The notes below the pieces were generated by a model. That model did not search any database, was not told where the DNA came from, and worked only from the letters and a program-made list of their open reading frames with translations. Below, piece after piece: positions 9,829-24,800 of a stretch of DNA of 64,000 nucleotides. Both the position numbers and the translations under genes were made by a program. The DNA is taken from the NCBI GenBank assembly GCA_037176725.1, contig JAZBRS010000023.1:30995001-31059000 (forward strand), written 5' to 3'. This stretch comes from Posidonia oceanica (Eukaryota; Streptophyta; Magnoliopsida; Alismatales; Posidoniaceae). Position 1 is the stretch's first letter. The number at the start of each line of letters is the position of its first letter.

Positions 9829-12800
9829 CTGTAGATAGAGAGACATCAAACGGTTACGCTTTTCTACTTGGTAAAGCAACAAGAAATGGAAGCTCAAAAT
9901 GATAAAAATCATCACCAGTGGCACAGATAGGTTGAAGTCGTTCAAGTGATTCGCTAGGTAACTTGTAATCACTGCAGTAGTCAATGCCAACCTTTTGTAA
10001 CATATTCATGAAACTTTTAACCTGACAAGGGAAAATATATGTCAAAACAGAGGGGCTATCTACAGGGAATTTTAGGTTTAAATAATTTAAAAGACAGTCA
10101 ACTTGGAAATATCAAGCTTCATTTATACCAATTAAGTGCATAATTTTTGAGAATCTATTTGTAAGCAAATGCTCAAACAGGCAAGGGGGAAATATCAGAT
10201 AATGAGAGAAAATCATAGTGACAGGTAAATCTCCAACACACTTCAGAGATACTCTGTTTTACTCATCCATCAACATCATAATTTCTAAGCATAGTAATTA
10301 TGTAAATTCTTCCCCAGCTTGAGTAAACTCAAATCTCTATATTAGAGTTATATATTTATATATCATGTATTAGGAGTTTATTGGTTAGACGGGTTATTAG
10401 ATAACCATTTAGTCTAGGGTGTTTGATAACTCTTCTTATATGTACTCACATGCTCCTAAGTGAATACAAACTTCTTTCATCTTGTTTTCCACACGATACC
10501 AGAGCTCCAGGTCAAAACCTAACCCCACTTTCAACCCTAGCCGTTGACAGCACGACCACCACCTTTTTTCATCGTCGCCGGCCCCTCTAGGGGACTCCTC
10601 CGACGCCGTCAGTCCCTCCAGGGCTTTCCTCCAACGCCGTCAACCCCTCCGGGGGCCTCCTCCAGCGCCGTTAGCCCCTCCAGGGCTCTCCTCTAGCGCC
10701 GTCAGTCCCTCCAGGGACCTCCTCCGGAGCCGTCAGCCCCTCCAGGGCACAGATCCGCCGCCAACAGCCCCTTCGGGGCTCCTTGCCACCGCCGACAGCC
10801 CCTACAAGGCCCTCTCTGGTGGCTTCCTCCACTGCCGGCAGCCCCTGCAGGGCCCTTTCCTGCCACCACCAGCCCTCTCTGGAGGCGACCTCCACCGCCG
10901 ACAATCCCACCAGGACTCCTCACTCCTCATTTCTCCTCCTTTATGTCGGAACAATGATGTTGGCAGCCACATCGTTGTTCAGATACATGTCGTAGACTAC
11001 CACAAGAACGTACGTCGTCTCCAATGCGTGGACCTATCAAGTCCACACGTATAGCTGCAACAGTCCGACTCTCCTATTGGTGATTCAGTAAAGTTTTTGT
11101 CAATCAAATCAACCCTTTCCAGTATTGTTATAATGGCATCTTGCGAGTTGTTGGTGAAGAACCTCAGTGGGACCTCTGAGAAATTTAATGGCAAGAACTA
11201 CCTCCTATGGGCATAGAGTTTTGAGACCTTCCTAGCAGCACATCGGAAGTTAAAACATCTTACAGAACCTCCTCCCGACAGCAAAGCCACTACATATGAT
11301 GATCGGTATGCTGATGATGCAGCCATTGTGTCATGATTGGTAAACAGTATGGAGCCTACAGTTGCACGGGAAGTTATGATATTACGCTTGGCGAAAAAAA
11401 TTTAGGACACATTGTGACTCACATATGGCCACGAGAAGAACATCTCGAGAGTATTCGAGGTGTATGAGCAACTATTCACATTACGCCAAGGTGATCATTC
11501 GGTTCAAGAGCACTTTACAACCCTCGTACTCTTCTAGATGAACTTGAAGTCTGTCAACCTTTGACCACCGACATCACCCAGTTGAGACAGTACCATGAGG
11601 AACTCGCCGTTGAAGTCTACCTATCCAATTTGAATCCAGACCTTTGCTCCTAGATATGGGGACAAATCTTAGGCACAGACAGTGTTCCAGATTTGTCGAC
11701 TACCTTTGCTAGGATTCTACGCATCTCCACAGCCACGCCAGCTCCAATAGTAGATCAGTCCGCCATGACAGCTACACGTGGTCGGGGGCGAGGTAGCTCC
11801 CGAGGAGGGAGGTCGAAGGCGTGAAGATAATGGAGGACGTCCTCTTTGCACACATTGTGGACAAATGGGACATCAAGTAGATAAGTGCAGAGATAAGATT
11901 AGTCGACCACTGACGGCAAATGTTACTACAAACTCCACCCATCACCTCCACCAGCGACGGGCAGACTGTCTCCATTTCCTAGGTTGATTATGAGTGATTT
12001 TTACAACTACAGGTCACTGACTCCACAACCACCGCATCCCATACTACTTCTGATTCAGGTGCCTCCTCTCATATGTCGGATACAAAAACCCTTTTTTCAC
12101 GTTTATCTCAGCTTTCTGATCTTCGGTCAGTTGCTATCGCTGATAGTCGTTCTTGTCATATTAGTGGAGAAGAGGTTGTGCAGACCTCTTCTCAACTCCA
12201 GTTAGGAAAAGTCTTATATGTACCCTGTTAATTTCGTTTCTATTAGTGCCATTACAAAACAATTGCTTTGTTATAAAATCTTTTTCCCATTTCATTGCAT
12301 TTTCCAGGATTTAGGGACAGGAAGGATGATTGGTTTGGACTGTGAACGAGAAAATGGTGTGTACCTACTGCCAATGATGATATACCATGACGATTAGCAT
12401 CTGTGGCGTCCACCTTTGAGCCATCCATTCCGTGGCACTACCAGTTAGGTCATCCATCTTACAAGAAATTGCAGCAAGCCTTGCCTTGGTTTTCAATATC
12501 TACTTTTGATTGAGAGTTGTGTCAATTAGGTAAACACCATTGTGCTACTTTTAAACGTCTACGTCTTGCATCGAGTCAACATTTGTTTGAGTTAGTCCAT
12601 TGTGACATCTGGGATCCTGCTAGAGTCACAACTGTCTAGTCATCGTTATTACATTGTTTTTATTGATGATTTTTCATGTACATCTTGGGTTTACTTGCTT
12701 AAGGATCGTAGTCATGCCAATGATGTACTCAAAACTTTTATTACAGAAATAAAAAATCAATTTGCTGTTACTCCAATCTAGTGTTCAGTCTTAATGTATC

Positions 12801-15800
12801 TCTTTAGGTATTATACATCAGACTACTTGTCCACACACATCCCAACAAAATGGTGTTACTGAGCGAAAATACAGACATATCTTAGATATCACGTGCACCA
12901 TTATGTTACAAATGCATATTCCAAAACACTTATGGTCTGATGTTGTCCTCACTGCTTGTTGTCTATAAATAAGATGCCCTCTACACCTTTAAGGGTTGAA
13001 GTCCCTCTTCAATGTCTTTGACCTAATGCGGAACTTTTCCTTTTTGCTCCTTGAGTTTTTGGATGTATTGCCTTTGTTCAAGATCTTTCTCCTGAACTGG
13101 ATAAGTTGTCTTCCAAGTCCATCAAGTGTATGTTTGTAGGATACTCCAGAACTCAACGGGGTTATAGGTGTCTTCATCCTCCAACCAGATGGTATTTTGT
13201 ATCTACCAATGTCACCTACTTTGAGTCTCAAGCGTACTTTGATGGTACTACATCTGATGTCGTGTATCCTCCTCTACCGTCTGTTATTGAGTTATCTTCC
13301 ACAAAGAAAATTGAATCTACCATTATCAACAATGAGATGCTCCATCCTTTGTAGGTATATCATCGCCGCCAGTAAACACAAGCACCTCCTTCGGCAGAAC
13401 CATCTTCCTCTAAGGATGCAACTCAACCTCCTACCAGTTCAGACCTTCAAATTGCACTCCGAAAGGGTACCCGCTCTTCCACTGCTCATCCTATTTCCAA
13501 TTTTGTTTCCTACGACTCTCTTCACCTAGTTTTTCGTAGTTTTGCCTTGTCCTTTTCTTCTAAGTCTATTCCCAGAAACTATCAAGAGGCACTACTACTT
13601 CCTCATTCGAAGGCAACCATGGATGAGAAAATAGCAACTGTAACATCTCGTAGCACTTGGGAGTTGGTGACCCACCCTATTGGAGCCACCATAATCACCT
13701 ACAGATGGGTCTATACTGTGAAGCACAAGACAGACGACATAATTGACAAGTACAAAGCTAGATTGGTTGCTCGGGGTTTCACTCGGACATATGACATAGA
13801 CTATACAGAGACTTTCTCACCAATTACCAGACTAAATTCCATCAATCAGAGTGATTTTATCCATTACCATCAATCACTTGTGGGAGATGTAGCAGCTGGA
13901 TGTCAAAAATGCCTTCTTATACAGTGATCTCATAGATTCAGTGCTTATGGAGCAACCTCCAGGGTACGTTACTCAGGAAGAGGATAAAGTATACTGACTA
14001 AAGAAGGCTATCTATGACCTAAAACATAGTCCCCGAGCTAAGTTTGACAAGTTCAACCAGATAGCTATGGCAAGCAATTTTAAGAGATGTGCAGTTGATC
14101 ACTGTGTTTTCTACAAGAGAACTACGAGTGGATGTGTGTTGCTAGCAGTCTATGTTGACTACATATTACTAATAGTTAGTGATGCTAAGGGTATTAGAGA
14201 GACAAAGAAGTACCCTGGGACACATTGTCATTGTTGAGATTAGGGAGAGAATTATTCAATATTATTGATAATCACTGTTGTTACATGTATATATAGGGTT
14301 TACCCCTAATACGGATATCCATATATCATATATCCACATAAGAGATAACCATACATCTAATAACCTATATCTAACACTCTCCCTCAAGCTAGAGCATAGA
14401 TATTAATCACGCCCAGCTTGTTACATAAAGAGTTAAATCTCCCAACACTCAATCCTTTGGTGAAGACATCTGTCAACTACTTTGTCGTCTGAGTATAAGG
14501 TGTACAAATAACTCCTTTCGTTACCATGTCATGAACGTAATGACAATCCACCTCAATATGCTTAGTGCATTCATGAAAGGTAGGATTATTTGCAATAAAG
14601 ATCGCAGCCTGATTGTCACAATGCATTGTCACGGGTGTCTTCACTGGAAAGCCAAGCTCTGACAAGAAGGATCTAAGCCAGACCATTTTACAAGCTGTCT
14701 GAGCCATGGAGCAGTACTTTGTTGGACCTTGATACAACATTCTGCTTTTTACTCCTCCAGGTTACAAGGTTTCCTCCAACATAGGTACAGTAACCGGATG
14801 TAAATTTTATGTCACCTGTGTCTCCAGCATAGCCAGAGTAAGAATATGCCTCAATAACTAGACTACCATGATTCTTATAAATTAGTCCTCGTCCTGCTGT
14901 ACCTTTAATATATGTGAGTACACGTAAGACACCTTGTCAATGTACCTCCCTGGATTCATACATGAACTGACTGAGAAGCCCAACTGCATACGAAATATCT
15001 AGACGTGTCACTATCAAGTAGATTAGCTTTCCAATCAGTGGTCTATATCTGCCAGCATCCTCACATACGCCTGTAGAGCTATCCTAGAAAGCTGGTGTCT
15101 GATCAATAGGAGTATTTTCTGGTTTGCATCCTATGAGACTTGTCTCCTGGAGAAAGATCAAGTGCATATTTCCTCTAGGACAGTACCATCTTCCCTTTGG
15201 CATAGACAAATTCAATTCCAAGAAAATACTTAAGACGGCCCATATCCTTAGTAGTAAAATGCTATTGTAGATACTGTTTGGTTTCCCTAATGCCTGTAGT
15301 ATCACTCCCTGTAAGTATGATGTCAACATATACTACCAACAGCAAACAACCATTGGTACTTCGCCTAATAAACACAGAGTGGTCTACAGCACATCTTGTG
15401 AAGTCAAACCGCATCACCACCTTGCTGAATTTGTCAAACCATGCTTTTAGACTCTACTTGAGGCAATATATAGCCTTCCTAAAAAGGCACACACTGTTCT
15501 CCCCCTGACCAACATACCCTGGAAGTTGCTTCATGTAGACCTTTTCTGTTAAATCACCATAGATAAAGGCATTCTTCACATCAAGTTGACGGAGATCCCA
15601 TGACTTGTTGATAGCAACAGACAAAAGCACCCTTATAAAATTAAGCCGAGCTACAGGTGAAAATGTCTCCTCATAGTCAATACCATAAGACTGTGTGAAG
15701 CCACAGGCCACCAACCGTGCCTTGTATCTGTCTACTAAACCATCAGGCATGTACTTGATAGTGAATACCCACCGACAGTCAACTATGCTAGTTCGTTCAG

Positions 15801-18800
15801 GCCAAGCAATCAAATCTCATATGCCACGAGTTGTTAATGCTTGCATTTCCTCATCCGTGGGTGCCTTCCAATGTGATAATAGCAGTGCTTCTTGATAATT
15901 CCTAGGTATAGACTCCGAAGATATGGATAAAGCAAACTGGCGAAAAGATGGATAAAGATAATCATAGGTAACAAATGTAGAAATAGAATGGACAGTGGAA
16001 GACCGAGTACTTTTCCGTAAAGTAATGGATATATTCGGGTCTTAAGGTGGAAGATCTGCAAAGGAGTGATGGCTGAGTCTAAGTTGGCTGATGCATATGC
16101 CGTCGTCGATGATATACTTGTAGTGGACAAGTCATCCTTTCCTGCAAGGGCTTGCTATAAACACTCCCTGTATGTACAATCTCAACAGGCTGAGGAATAG
16201 GTGATAAGTATGAGGTTCCTTAGAGTCAAAATAGGACTTAGACTCCCAAAAGGTAACATCAGCAGAGATAAAACAACGATGACCGGAAGGGTGATAGCAA
16301 CGGTATCCCTTCTGAGTTATCAGAGTATCCTACAAACACACACCAAAGGGACTTGAGGATCTAATTTGTCAAGCCCTGGACTGAGATCTTGGACATATGC
16401 AACACATCCAAACACCTTTGGTGGAAGGCTGAATAACTCTTTATTAGGACACATACGTCGTAGAGGAATCTCACCACCAAGAAGCACAGAAGGCATCCTA
16501 ATAATAAGGTGGGCAGCAGTGAAGACAACATCATACCAAAGGATAAATTCATCTGCAACAAAATAGTGTGGGTGACATCAAATATGAGTCTATGCTTACG
16601 TTCTACCACCCTATTTTATTGAGAAGTATGGGAACATGTGGTCTGATGAAGAATTCCCAATGAATTATAATAATTTTGTACATCACTCTAAACAAACTCC
16701 AACGCATTGTCAATCCGAAAAATTTTAAGAGTAACAAAAAAATGATTTATTATTTCAATAAAAAAAATTGACAATGTCAAGAACTCTATCCTTCAAAAGG
16801 CAAATCCAAGATACTCTAGAATAATCATCCACAAAAACAATACAGTAGCGATAACCAGACAATCTGACTACGAACAGGCCTAGATATCACAATGAACTAA
16901 ATCAAAAAGACCTTAACTGCTAGACAACGTCGAACGCCTATAAGTAGCACAATGATGCTTACCTAACTGACATAACTCATAGACAAAACACTCAACTTTA
17001 ATCCAAGTGACTGCTGAAGATTTTTATGTGACGGATGACCAAGACGGCAATGCCATAACAAAGAAGACTCTGCATCAATAGCAACAAACACCAATCCACT
17101 AAGTATATCATCCCGAACCAGCATGTAGACACTGCAACCATGCTCACGATCCAAACCAATCATTCTCCCCATCTGCAGGTCTTGAAAGATACAATGATGG
17201 GGATAAAAGGTAACAAAACAGTAAAGTTGTCGGATAATAGCACTAATGGAAAGTAAATTGACTGAAAAGTCAAGGACATAAAGGACGTTATCAATAGTAA
17301 TATGGGAAGTGGCATTAACCACACCTTCCCTAGAGACGGAAAAATGACGACCATTAGCAATGGAAATAGTCACACAAAGAGGAGAGTCGGGTAAAGAGGT
17401 AGCGATGTGTGAGGATGCGCCAGAATCGATAATCCACAAACTATCATTAGAAACTAATAAAGTAGTCATACCTGAGGATGATGCATAGGCAGCAGTAGTA
17501 GTAGGTTGGTTGTCATAATCAGCCTGGGAGATAGTCACTGTCTAAAGGTATCATCAGGCGAAGTCTCCGTCACATATCGGACTCAAGGAGATACGGTCTA
17601 ATTGAAACAAACAAAGGTGGAAAGCAAGGCCAAATACTGCTACAATCTTTGGAAAACACCAAAAATAGTTGTAGAAACCCATTCCTAAGGCAAAATTTAA
17701 TTATCTAGGGCAAAACTAGGACACATTGACAACCCTAGAGCCAAAAACATGGAGGAAAGATGGGACAGCCTATATCACGACTAGGCTATTTGGGCCGTTG
17801 ATTGCCACAGGAGGACGGTTAGGGGCCGACGGAACCTCAAGGACCAGCTGACGGAGGCCGAGCGATGCCCGGAAGGTGGCTAGGGTGGTGCTGGAGGGCA
17901 AGTAGGTGTCTGGAGATGCGACGAAGGGCCGGCAAGTGGCTGAGGAGGCGGCAGAAGGTCAACGGGTGGCGGCAAGAGCACAATACGTTGGCAATTTGGT
18001 TGGAAAAAATCCCTAGTCAGCAACGACTGAGATTGGGAGTGAAGAAAAGGGCTAGGGTTTGATATCCCATAGCTCTGGTACCATGTTGAGGTTAGGGAAA
18101 GAATTATTCAATATTATTGATAATCACAATTGTTACATGTATATATAGGATTTACCCCTTGTACGGATATCCATATATCATATATCCACATAAGAGATAA
18201 CCATACATCTAATAACCTATATCTAACAGTCACTAAGAACATGGGAAAGCCATGGTATTTTTTGGACATTGAGTTTGCATATGCAAAGGAAAAGATGGTA
18301 TTATCTCAGAGAAAGTACGTTCTTAATCTTCTTCAGCAGTAGACTCTTGAGGTGTAAGCCAGAGAATACCCCTATTGAGCAAACACCATCCTTCTGAGAC
18401 ACCACTTCAGAGTTATTAGAGGATCCTGATCAGTACAAACGACTGATTGGGAAACTTATATACTTAGTAACTTGGCTAGACAAATCATATGCAGTCAGTC
18501 TGCTAAGCCAGTTCATGCATGAATCCAGGAGAGTACATTAGAGTGGAGCCTTAAGAGTTCTTGCCTATGTCAAGGGAGCACAAGGAAAGGGATTGATTTA
18601 CAAGAATGGTCATCTAAGAGTTAAGGCCTATTCAGATTCAAGAAATGTCGATAATAAGGGAGATAGGAAGTCCACGTCAAAGCTTCTGTACATATGTGGG
18701 AGACAATCTAGTCACTTGACGTAGCAAGAAGTAGAATGTAGTTTCCACATCCAGTGTAGAGGCAGAATATAAATCCATGGCACAGACAACATGCGAGATA

Positions 18801-21800
18801 GGCCTGGCAATGGGTCGGGTCTTGACCTAGGACCCGTGGGTCTAGACCCGTGAAGTGTGGGTCTGGGTTCTGAAAATAAGACCCATGGACTCGGACCCGT
18901 TTAGACCCGCTCATTTACCGAGTAGGGTCTGGGTCTAAAAATACCCAGACTCATGGACCCGTAGACTCGATATATATAATATATTATATAGTGTTTACCC
19001 TAACCTAAGGATTACGCCATTAGCCCCTTACTTACAGCTGCCTCCTTCGGTCCAGCCACATACACATATTTATTTGTTTTCCACCTTTTTTCCGTCTTTC
19101 CCACTTTCACAACCTCACAAACCCTAACCTCACAACCACACCCTACATCCCTCCTACAGCTGCCTCGTCCTCACGGCCCCCTCCGCCGCGTCCTCCTCCC
19201 TTCTCTGACTCTCCCTCCTCCGCCTCTCCCTCCACTGCGTCCCCCTCCACTACGTCCTCCTCCGCCTCCTCCCTCCACTGCGTTGTCCTCTCCACCGCCG
19301 CGGCCACCTCCTCCTCCCCCCTCCACCTTTCCACCGTCATTGTCGACCGTCACCTCCTCTCTGCTGCCACCGCGTGTCCTCTCCACCGCCGCCAGCTCTC
19401 TCCATCACCTCCTCCTCTCTACTGCCACCGCGTCTCCTCTCCACCGTCGCCGCCTCTCTTTGCCGTCGGCACATCTCCAACTAAAATGTAGAAAGAATGG
19501 AGTAACCTAATTAGATTGCTCATTGTTCTTGTCACATTAGTTATATTTCTCTCCTTTTGTCTGCTCTGCAGTATACAGTGAAAAGATAAGCAGTCGGAAT
19601 TTAGGGATGCAAGTGCCTACCAGATTCCTTTTCCCCTTTTTCATTACAGCACTTCCAGTGCCGTCACTGTGAGAAGCACCATCCATAAGTTGAGAGAACA
19701 GATCGAGCGTTGAATCAACCTTTTCTATTTTTACACTACCAAGGCCACTAGTTTTCTATTTTGTTGTTGAAAGATTTACCAATGTCATGCTATGGTTGAA
19801 CTTAGCCTTAGCTTCATTTCGAAAGAAACTTGACAAATTTATGAAATATTATCCTGTTTTATAAGAACGTCGTCTATGTAGTTTTATTGGATTCGTGTGC
19901 CGTAGTAACTTTGAGGTCACCCCTATGAGTAGTGCATTTCTTTCGGAGATCAAGGTTGCATGGATGAGAATTCTCTTTAGCTCTCAAAACATTGGAGGAC
20001 CTATTAGACCCAAGATCCGGACCCAGACCCATTATCTTCATGAGTCTGGTCTATTTTAGATTGCAGGTCTAGACCCGAACCCAGGCCATTGAAAAAAGAT
20101 GGGTCTGGGTATAGGTAGACCCGACCCAGACCCAACCCGTTACTAGGTCTAATGCGAGATGATGTGGTTCAGGTCACTCTTGTTGGAGCTTAGCTTCCCT
20201 ATTGAGACACCTATGTCCATATATTGTGACAACCAAGTTGTTATATTCATTGCCAAAAATCCCATCTTTTATGAGCACACAAAACATATAGAAGTTGACT
20301 GTCACTATGTACAAGATATGGTGATGAGAGGATTATTTCCACAGCCTACATTCATTCATCAGAGCAGCTAACAGCTAACTGACATATTCACAAAGGATCC
20401 GAGTGTAAGTGTTTTTAGGCCTCTATGTACCAAACTAGGCATGATAGATATATATACTCTAGCTTAAGGGAGAGTGTTAGACTTATATATTTATATATCA
20501 TGTACTAGGAGTTTATTGATTAGACGGGTTATTGGATATTCATTTAGTCTAGGGTGTCTGAACTCTTCTTATATGTACTCACATGCTCCTTAGTAAATAC
20601 AAGCTTCTTTCATCTTATTTTCCACACTCTACATTGACTTTCTTTTTTATCGGATAATGTTAATATCTTTGCATGGCATATCCTGTATCTATTGAATCAT
20701 AATTCATAAGTGTTTAATGCGTACTAGCATCAAATTTACTATACAAAAAACTTTCAAAAAAAAATTACTTTACAAAAGAGCAAAGCCAATCCACTAATAT
20801 AACTCAAGAGAGTTCGTTGACACCAAATATGTCTTGCAAGTTGTAAAGAATCTAGTTTCCATGACTATCTTATTACAGCTAGTTCTCCTATCTCTGTAAA
20901 GACTTCTAAAGCATTTAGCTAGAAATGTTTAAAAGAAAACATTGTAATCTTACAATGACCAAAAGAATTGGCGAAATGAATGTCTGAACCATATTTTTTT
21001 TATTCATGGATAACTCAATTACATGCCCAGCTCATTACATTAGGAAAGACATATTCCTATAGAAATGAGATCCGTTACAGTTGACTCCTCACTAGTTGTA
21101 TCTTAAGCTCCTTTTCAACACATCACAAAAAGTTGATCACATAACCCTATTTTTTGTAAAACGTAACAGTCAACAATTACAATTTTCAGCTTTTTGAATT
21201 TTCAGAATCAATTTCCTAAATCCTAGGGATCTCAAAGTGAAGCTCATGACATGACATTTACAGACCCAACCTTTATAGATTACTCCCCCTTTTTGGCCAA
21301 AGATGGTGTGCCACCAAAAATTTCATTGATGACATCCAAATTAGTTAACCCCTCTTTGGCACCGGAATAAAAGGTGGAATAAAACCAGAATTAGAATTAC
21401 AATTCCATTTAGCAAGTGAAAAAGTTAAATAAAAGCAAAATAGTAATTCTTATTCTGATTTACTTATTCTAGAATAGTTATTCCGTAGGAAATGTGGAAT
21501 AAAGCTATTCCGCTAAATTATTCTGATAAATGTATGTATACGGTGTGTTTATTTTTTATTTAAAAATTAATACATATATAATATGATGTATACATATTTT
21601 AATCTACATGTTTTCTACTTATTCCAACACTTATTCTGATACTTATTCCACTTTTCATCCAAATCAGAATATCTCCCTATACACACTTATTCACCTTTAA
21701 AAGAAAATCACTTCCAAATAGAATAGTAATACTATCAGAATACCAATACCACTTTCCACTTATTCCTGCTTTTCTTATTCTACATCCAAAGAGGGACTTA

Positions 21801-24800
21801 AAGGCTAGTTCAGAAAGGAAAACAAATGGTAAACAATATGCTACAACCAAGAAAAAATTAAAAAATGGAACATAAAGAAGGGCCAGAGAAAATATTGCTG
21901 ATAATAAACATGTAAATACATATTTGGAACTTAAAAAATAACGTGTTCAAATGAATATACTACAATGAGTGTTATAAGGAACAGTAAAGAAAATTTGAAA
22001 AAATTAAAAGAACAGAAGACGATACCATCAAAATTGGGAAACAAGTAATAAGATCAGCAATTGTGCTTACTATCAAATGTGTAAAATGAGGGCTACAAAA
22101 TAAGTAGTGCACTATGAGTTTTCTAAAAATAAATGCAAAAGAAAGTAGTGGAGGCACTAATTGAGAATAGGATCGCATACACTTTGCTTGATTCACCTAG
22201 AGCTAGAAAGTGTAGAGAACCTGATTTTAGATGAGAGAAAATGTTTAAAGGAATCTAAAAACTGGAAATTCGATACAGAAAACAGTTTATGGAAACATTG
22301 GCTCACAAGACAATACTCTGTCATGATAATCCCTTGTCTACAAGTTGGTGGTCCTTAATGTCTCAGAAACCTCCCCTATTTGAAAGTTGACATGTAGATT
22401 TCAAAAGGGACATATGTTTGATAAATTGCTACTAAAAATTTATTTGAAGAGTTTTCTTAATTTAGATGATAAGGCAATGTATATTTAACATCACCTCATG
22501 TTTCCTTAGAAAGGTAAAGCATCGCCCAGCCTGACCAGCCCTGGCTGTTCGCCCTGCTCGATGGATATACTTTTTAATATATGGAGGCATATCATAATTG
22601 ATAACATTTTTTATGCCTTCAACATCCATCCCTCTTGTCATTGCATCTGAACAGACAAGAACTTGTATTCTCCCCTGCCTGAAGTCTTTCAATGTGTTGC
22701 TGCATTAAAAAACATTAACAGACATGGCAATTTCAGAAACAAAAAAACTGAAATTCAGCATGTCAAACTCTATTTTGATTGTATTAATGTAAGTAAAAAA
22801 GAAAGTTGCATACTATCAAACATATGGCGGTTTATTATAGAGTTAAATACACAACCAGAAGATCTAGTGACTATTATATAGTAAATCACTGACGTTTTAC
22901 TAAAACATATGACAATATGTAAAAGCAGAACTGTATCATTAAATTTCTATTCCATTCGATTATTCATATAATCGAAAATCAGTCTACAAACAAGCCAGAT
23001 ACCAATTACTGATTTTCTGAACCATATCAAGAAATCTGAAGATACACTATTGGATTTTCCTGTCTTTGTTAAAAAAAACAGTGTTATCAAAAAGAAAATG
23101 AGCTAGAGTAAAATTTCTTGCATTGAATAAATAACAAGCTTGGGGGTATATCACTGTCTTACCTTCGCACAGATTGCTTTTGCAGGCGTGAGTATTCACT
23201 TATTTTTATAGGTAAACATCCAAGGAGAGATAACGAAGTGCTGAGTCTATGAGTTAATTCTATGGATGAAGTAAAAATTATGCTTTTCTCAGCCCTTAGA
23301 TCTTGAAGAAGAGCAGCCAAATACAGGAATTTCAGTTTGGTATTACAGATCTGCCGGTATGCCAATGAAACAAAAGTTATCAGCAAAAAATTTCTTTATT
23401 GATTTACGAAATCTACAAACTATAACAATAAAAGAAACAACCCGAATTTTAAAGCATACCAACAAACTAGTCTATCACACACAGATGTTGATATGGACAA
23501 GAAATGAGACAATATTCAAGAATATGACCCTAGCATCACTGAATTAGTCGGACCAGCAAATCTAGGGAAGCTTGTTGTTAAAATTTATAAACATTAAATA
23601 TTTATTTAGATTTGAAAACATAAAAATTAGAAATACATAGAAGATTGTGGTAGCACTTGAAATCTTGAATATATGTTTATTGAAGATAAATATTTATGTT
23701 TAAGTAGACCAAACAAAGAGAATGTACTTTTGCACGCATAGGAGGAACATTTTCTGTGATATCTTGTAGAGACAGGCTTCCAGTAAATTTCATCTTTCCT
23801 ATGGTAAAACAAGAAAATAATTAAGGAATAACAAGGGATCTACTTATTTTAGTGAAAAAGTGGTGGAATTATGAAAATAAAAGAAATGAACTTATCGTAT
23901 TTGTTGGATGTTAGCAATTATTGTCTATAGTTTACACGAATAGGCTATAGCTATTAGCTAGAACTAAAATAGTAGGAAGGTGAAGAGCTAATATGGTCAG
24001 TACCCGTCAAGTATCAGATGCCATTAAATAGCATTGCATGCAATCTAGAATAGTATGTCAATACTCGATACCAAAGTTACAGGTTTTGCCTCAATTCAAC
24101 AATATAGAATAGTATGTCAATACGCAATTTCAGAGTTGTGTATGATTTTGCCTTGGTATAGATTCAAAAACCTAGTATCGTATCTCAATACCCGAGCTAT
24201 GAGGGCTTTTATTATATTATGATGATATAGACAACTCTAAGCTCTTAATACAATTTAGTCATATAAGTTGTTTATCTTTGAAAAGTTAGAAGTTGGTGGT
24301 GTATATGAAGGGAAACAGAAGGGCTACGATTGATTTGGCTACTACAAAGAGAAAATCTACAATGAGCTAAGAAAGACATACCAGCCTGTACGATTCCAAT
24401 TTCTCTGGTAGACTGTAGCGTCTATCACCAGATGTCAAGTACATTGCATGATGAAGATCAAGTTGGTCGAGCTTGCTGGGATCCTTAGTTAGAGTGGCTG
24501 AGAATATCATTTTCACAAGTCTTGGGTACATATTATCTTTAAATCCTCGTTCTACTCCACTGCATTAAAGAAGCACAACATCACAATTAGAGCAATACAT
24601 CAATCAAAAAAGAATGATACTTAATTACCCTTTTTTGTCGGAAAGATATGGTAGCTATAATGATGAAGATAGTATTGAGATAATTAGTTAGATAGTATTT
24701 GGATAATTTGTTAATTTATATTACTATTTAGTTGTAGCGTTAGTTATATCTTTTGTATTAGATATTTTATCTTGCTAGTTAGTTGTAAAGTTACTTATAT

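Larger units (their letters stand above)
14232..18228 (-). mobile_element. Ty1/Copia element nested in the outer Copia reverse transcriptase
   Basis: About 4.0 kb, minus strand. Flanked by GTCAT (14227-14231) and GTCAC (18229-18233), a 5-bp duplication with one C/T change. Both LTRs are 145 bp. A primer-binding site reading TGGTACCAGAGC on the minus strand abuts the 5' LTR (18072-18083), and a polypurine tract abuts the 3' LTR (14377-14387). The LTR pair is more alike than that of the host element, in accord with a younger insertion. Confidence 0.93.
10340..20626 (+). mobile_element. Ty1/Copia element (outer) in RH1 intron 8, with two nested insertions
   Basis: Complete LTR retrotransposon flanked by a perfect 5-bp duplication CTCTA (10335-10339, 20627-20631). 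It has short LTRs, an initiator-Met-like primer-binding site just after the 5' LTR, and a polypurine tract (aagggagag) before the 3' LTR. It is antisense to the helicase gene. A minus-strand Copia (14232-18228) and a hAT element (18799-20151) are inserted in it; without them it would be about 4.9 kb. Short LTRs suggest an Ale-like lineage, but that is a guess. Confidence 0.92.

Noticed and set aside
10671..10995. Overlapping open frames in the Copia leader
   Set aside because: Produced by a minisatellite without stops in several frames.
19140..19510. Long Pro/Ser/Thr-rich and Gly-rich frames on both strands
   Set aside because: They arise from a CT-rich simple repeat inside a hAT element, and frames are open on both strands at once.
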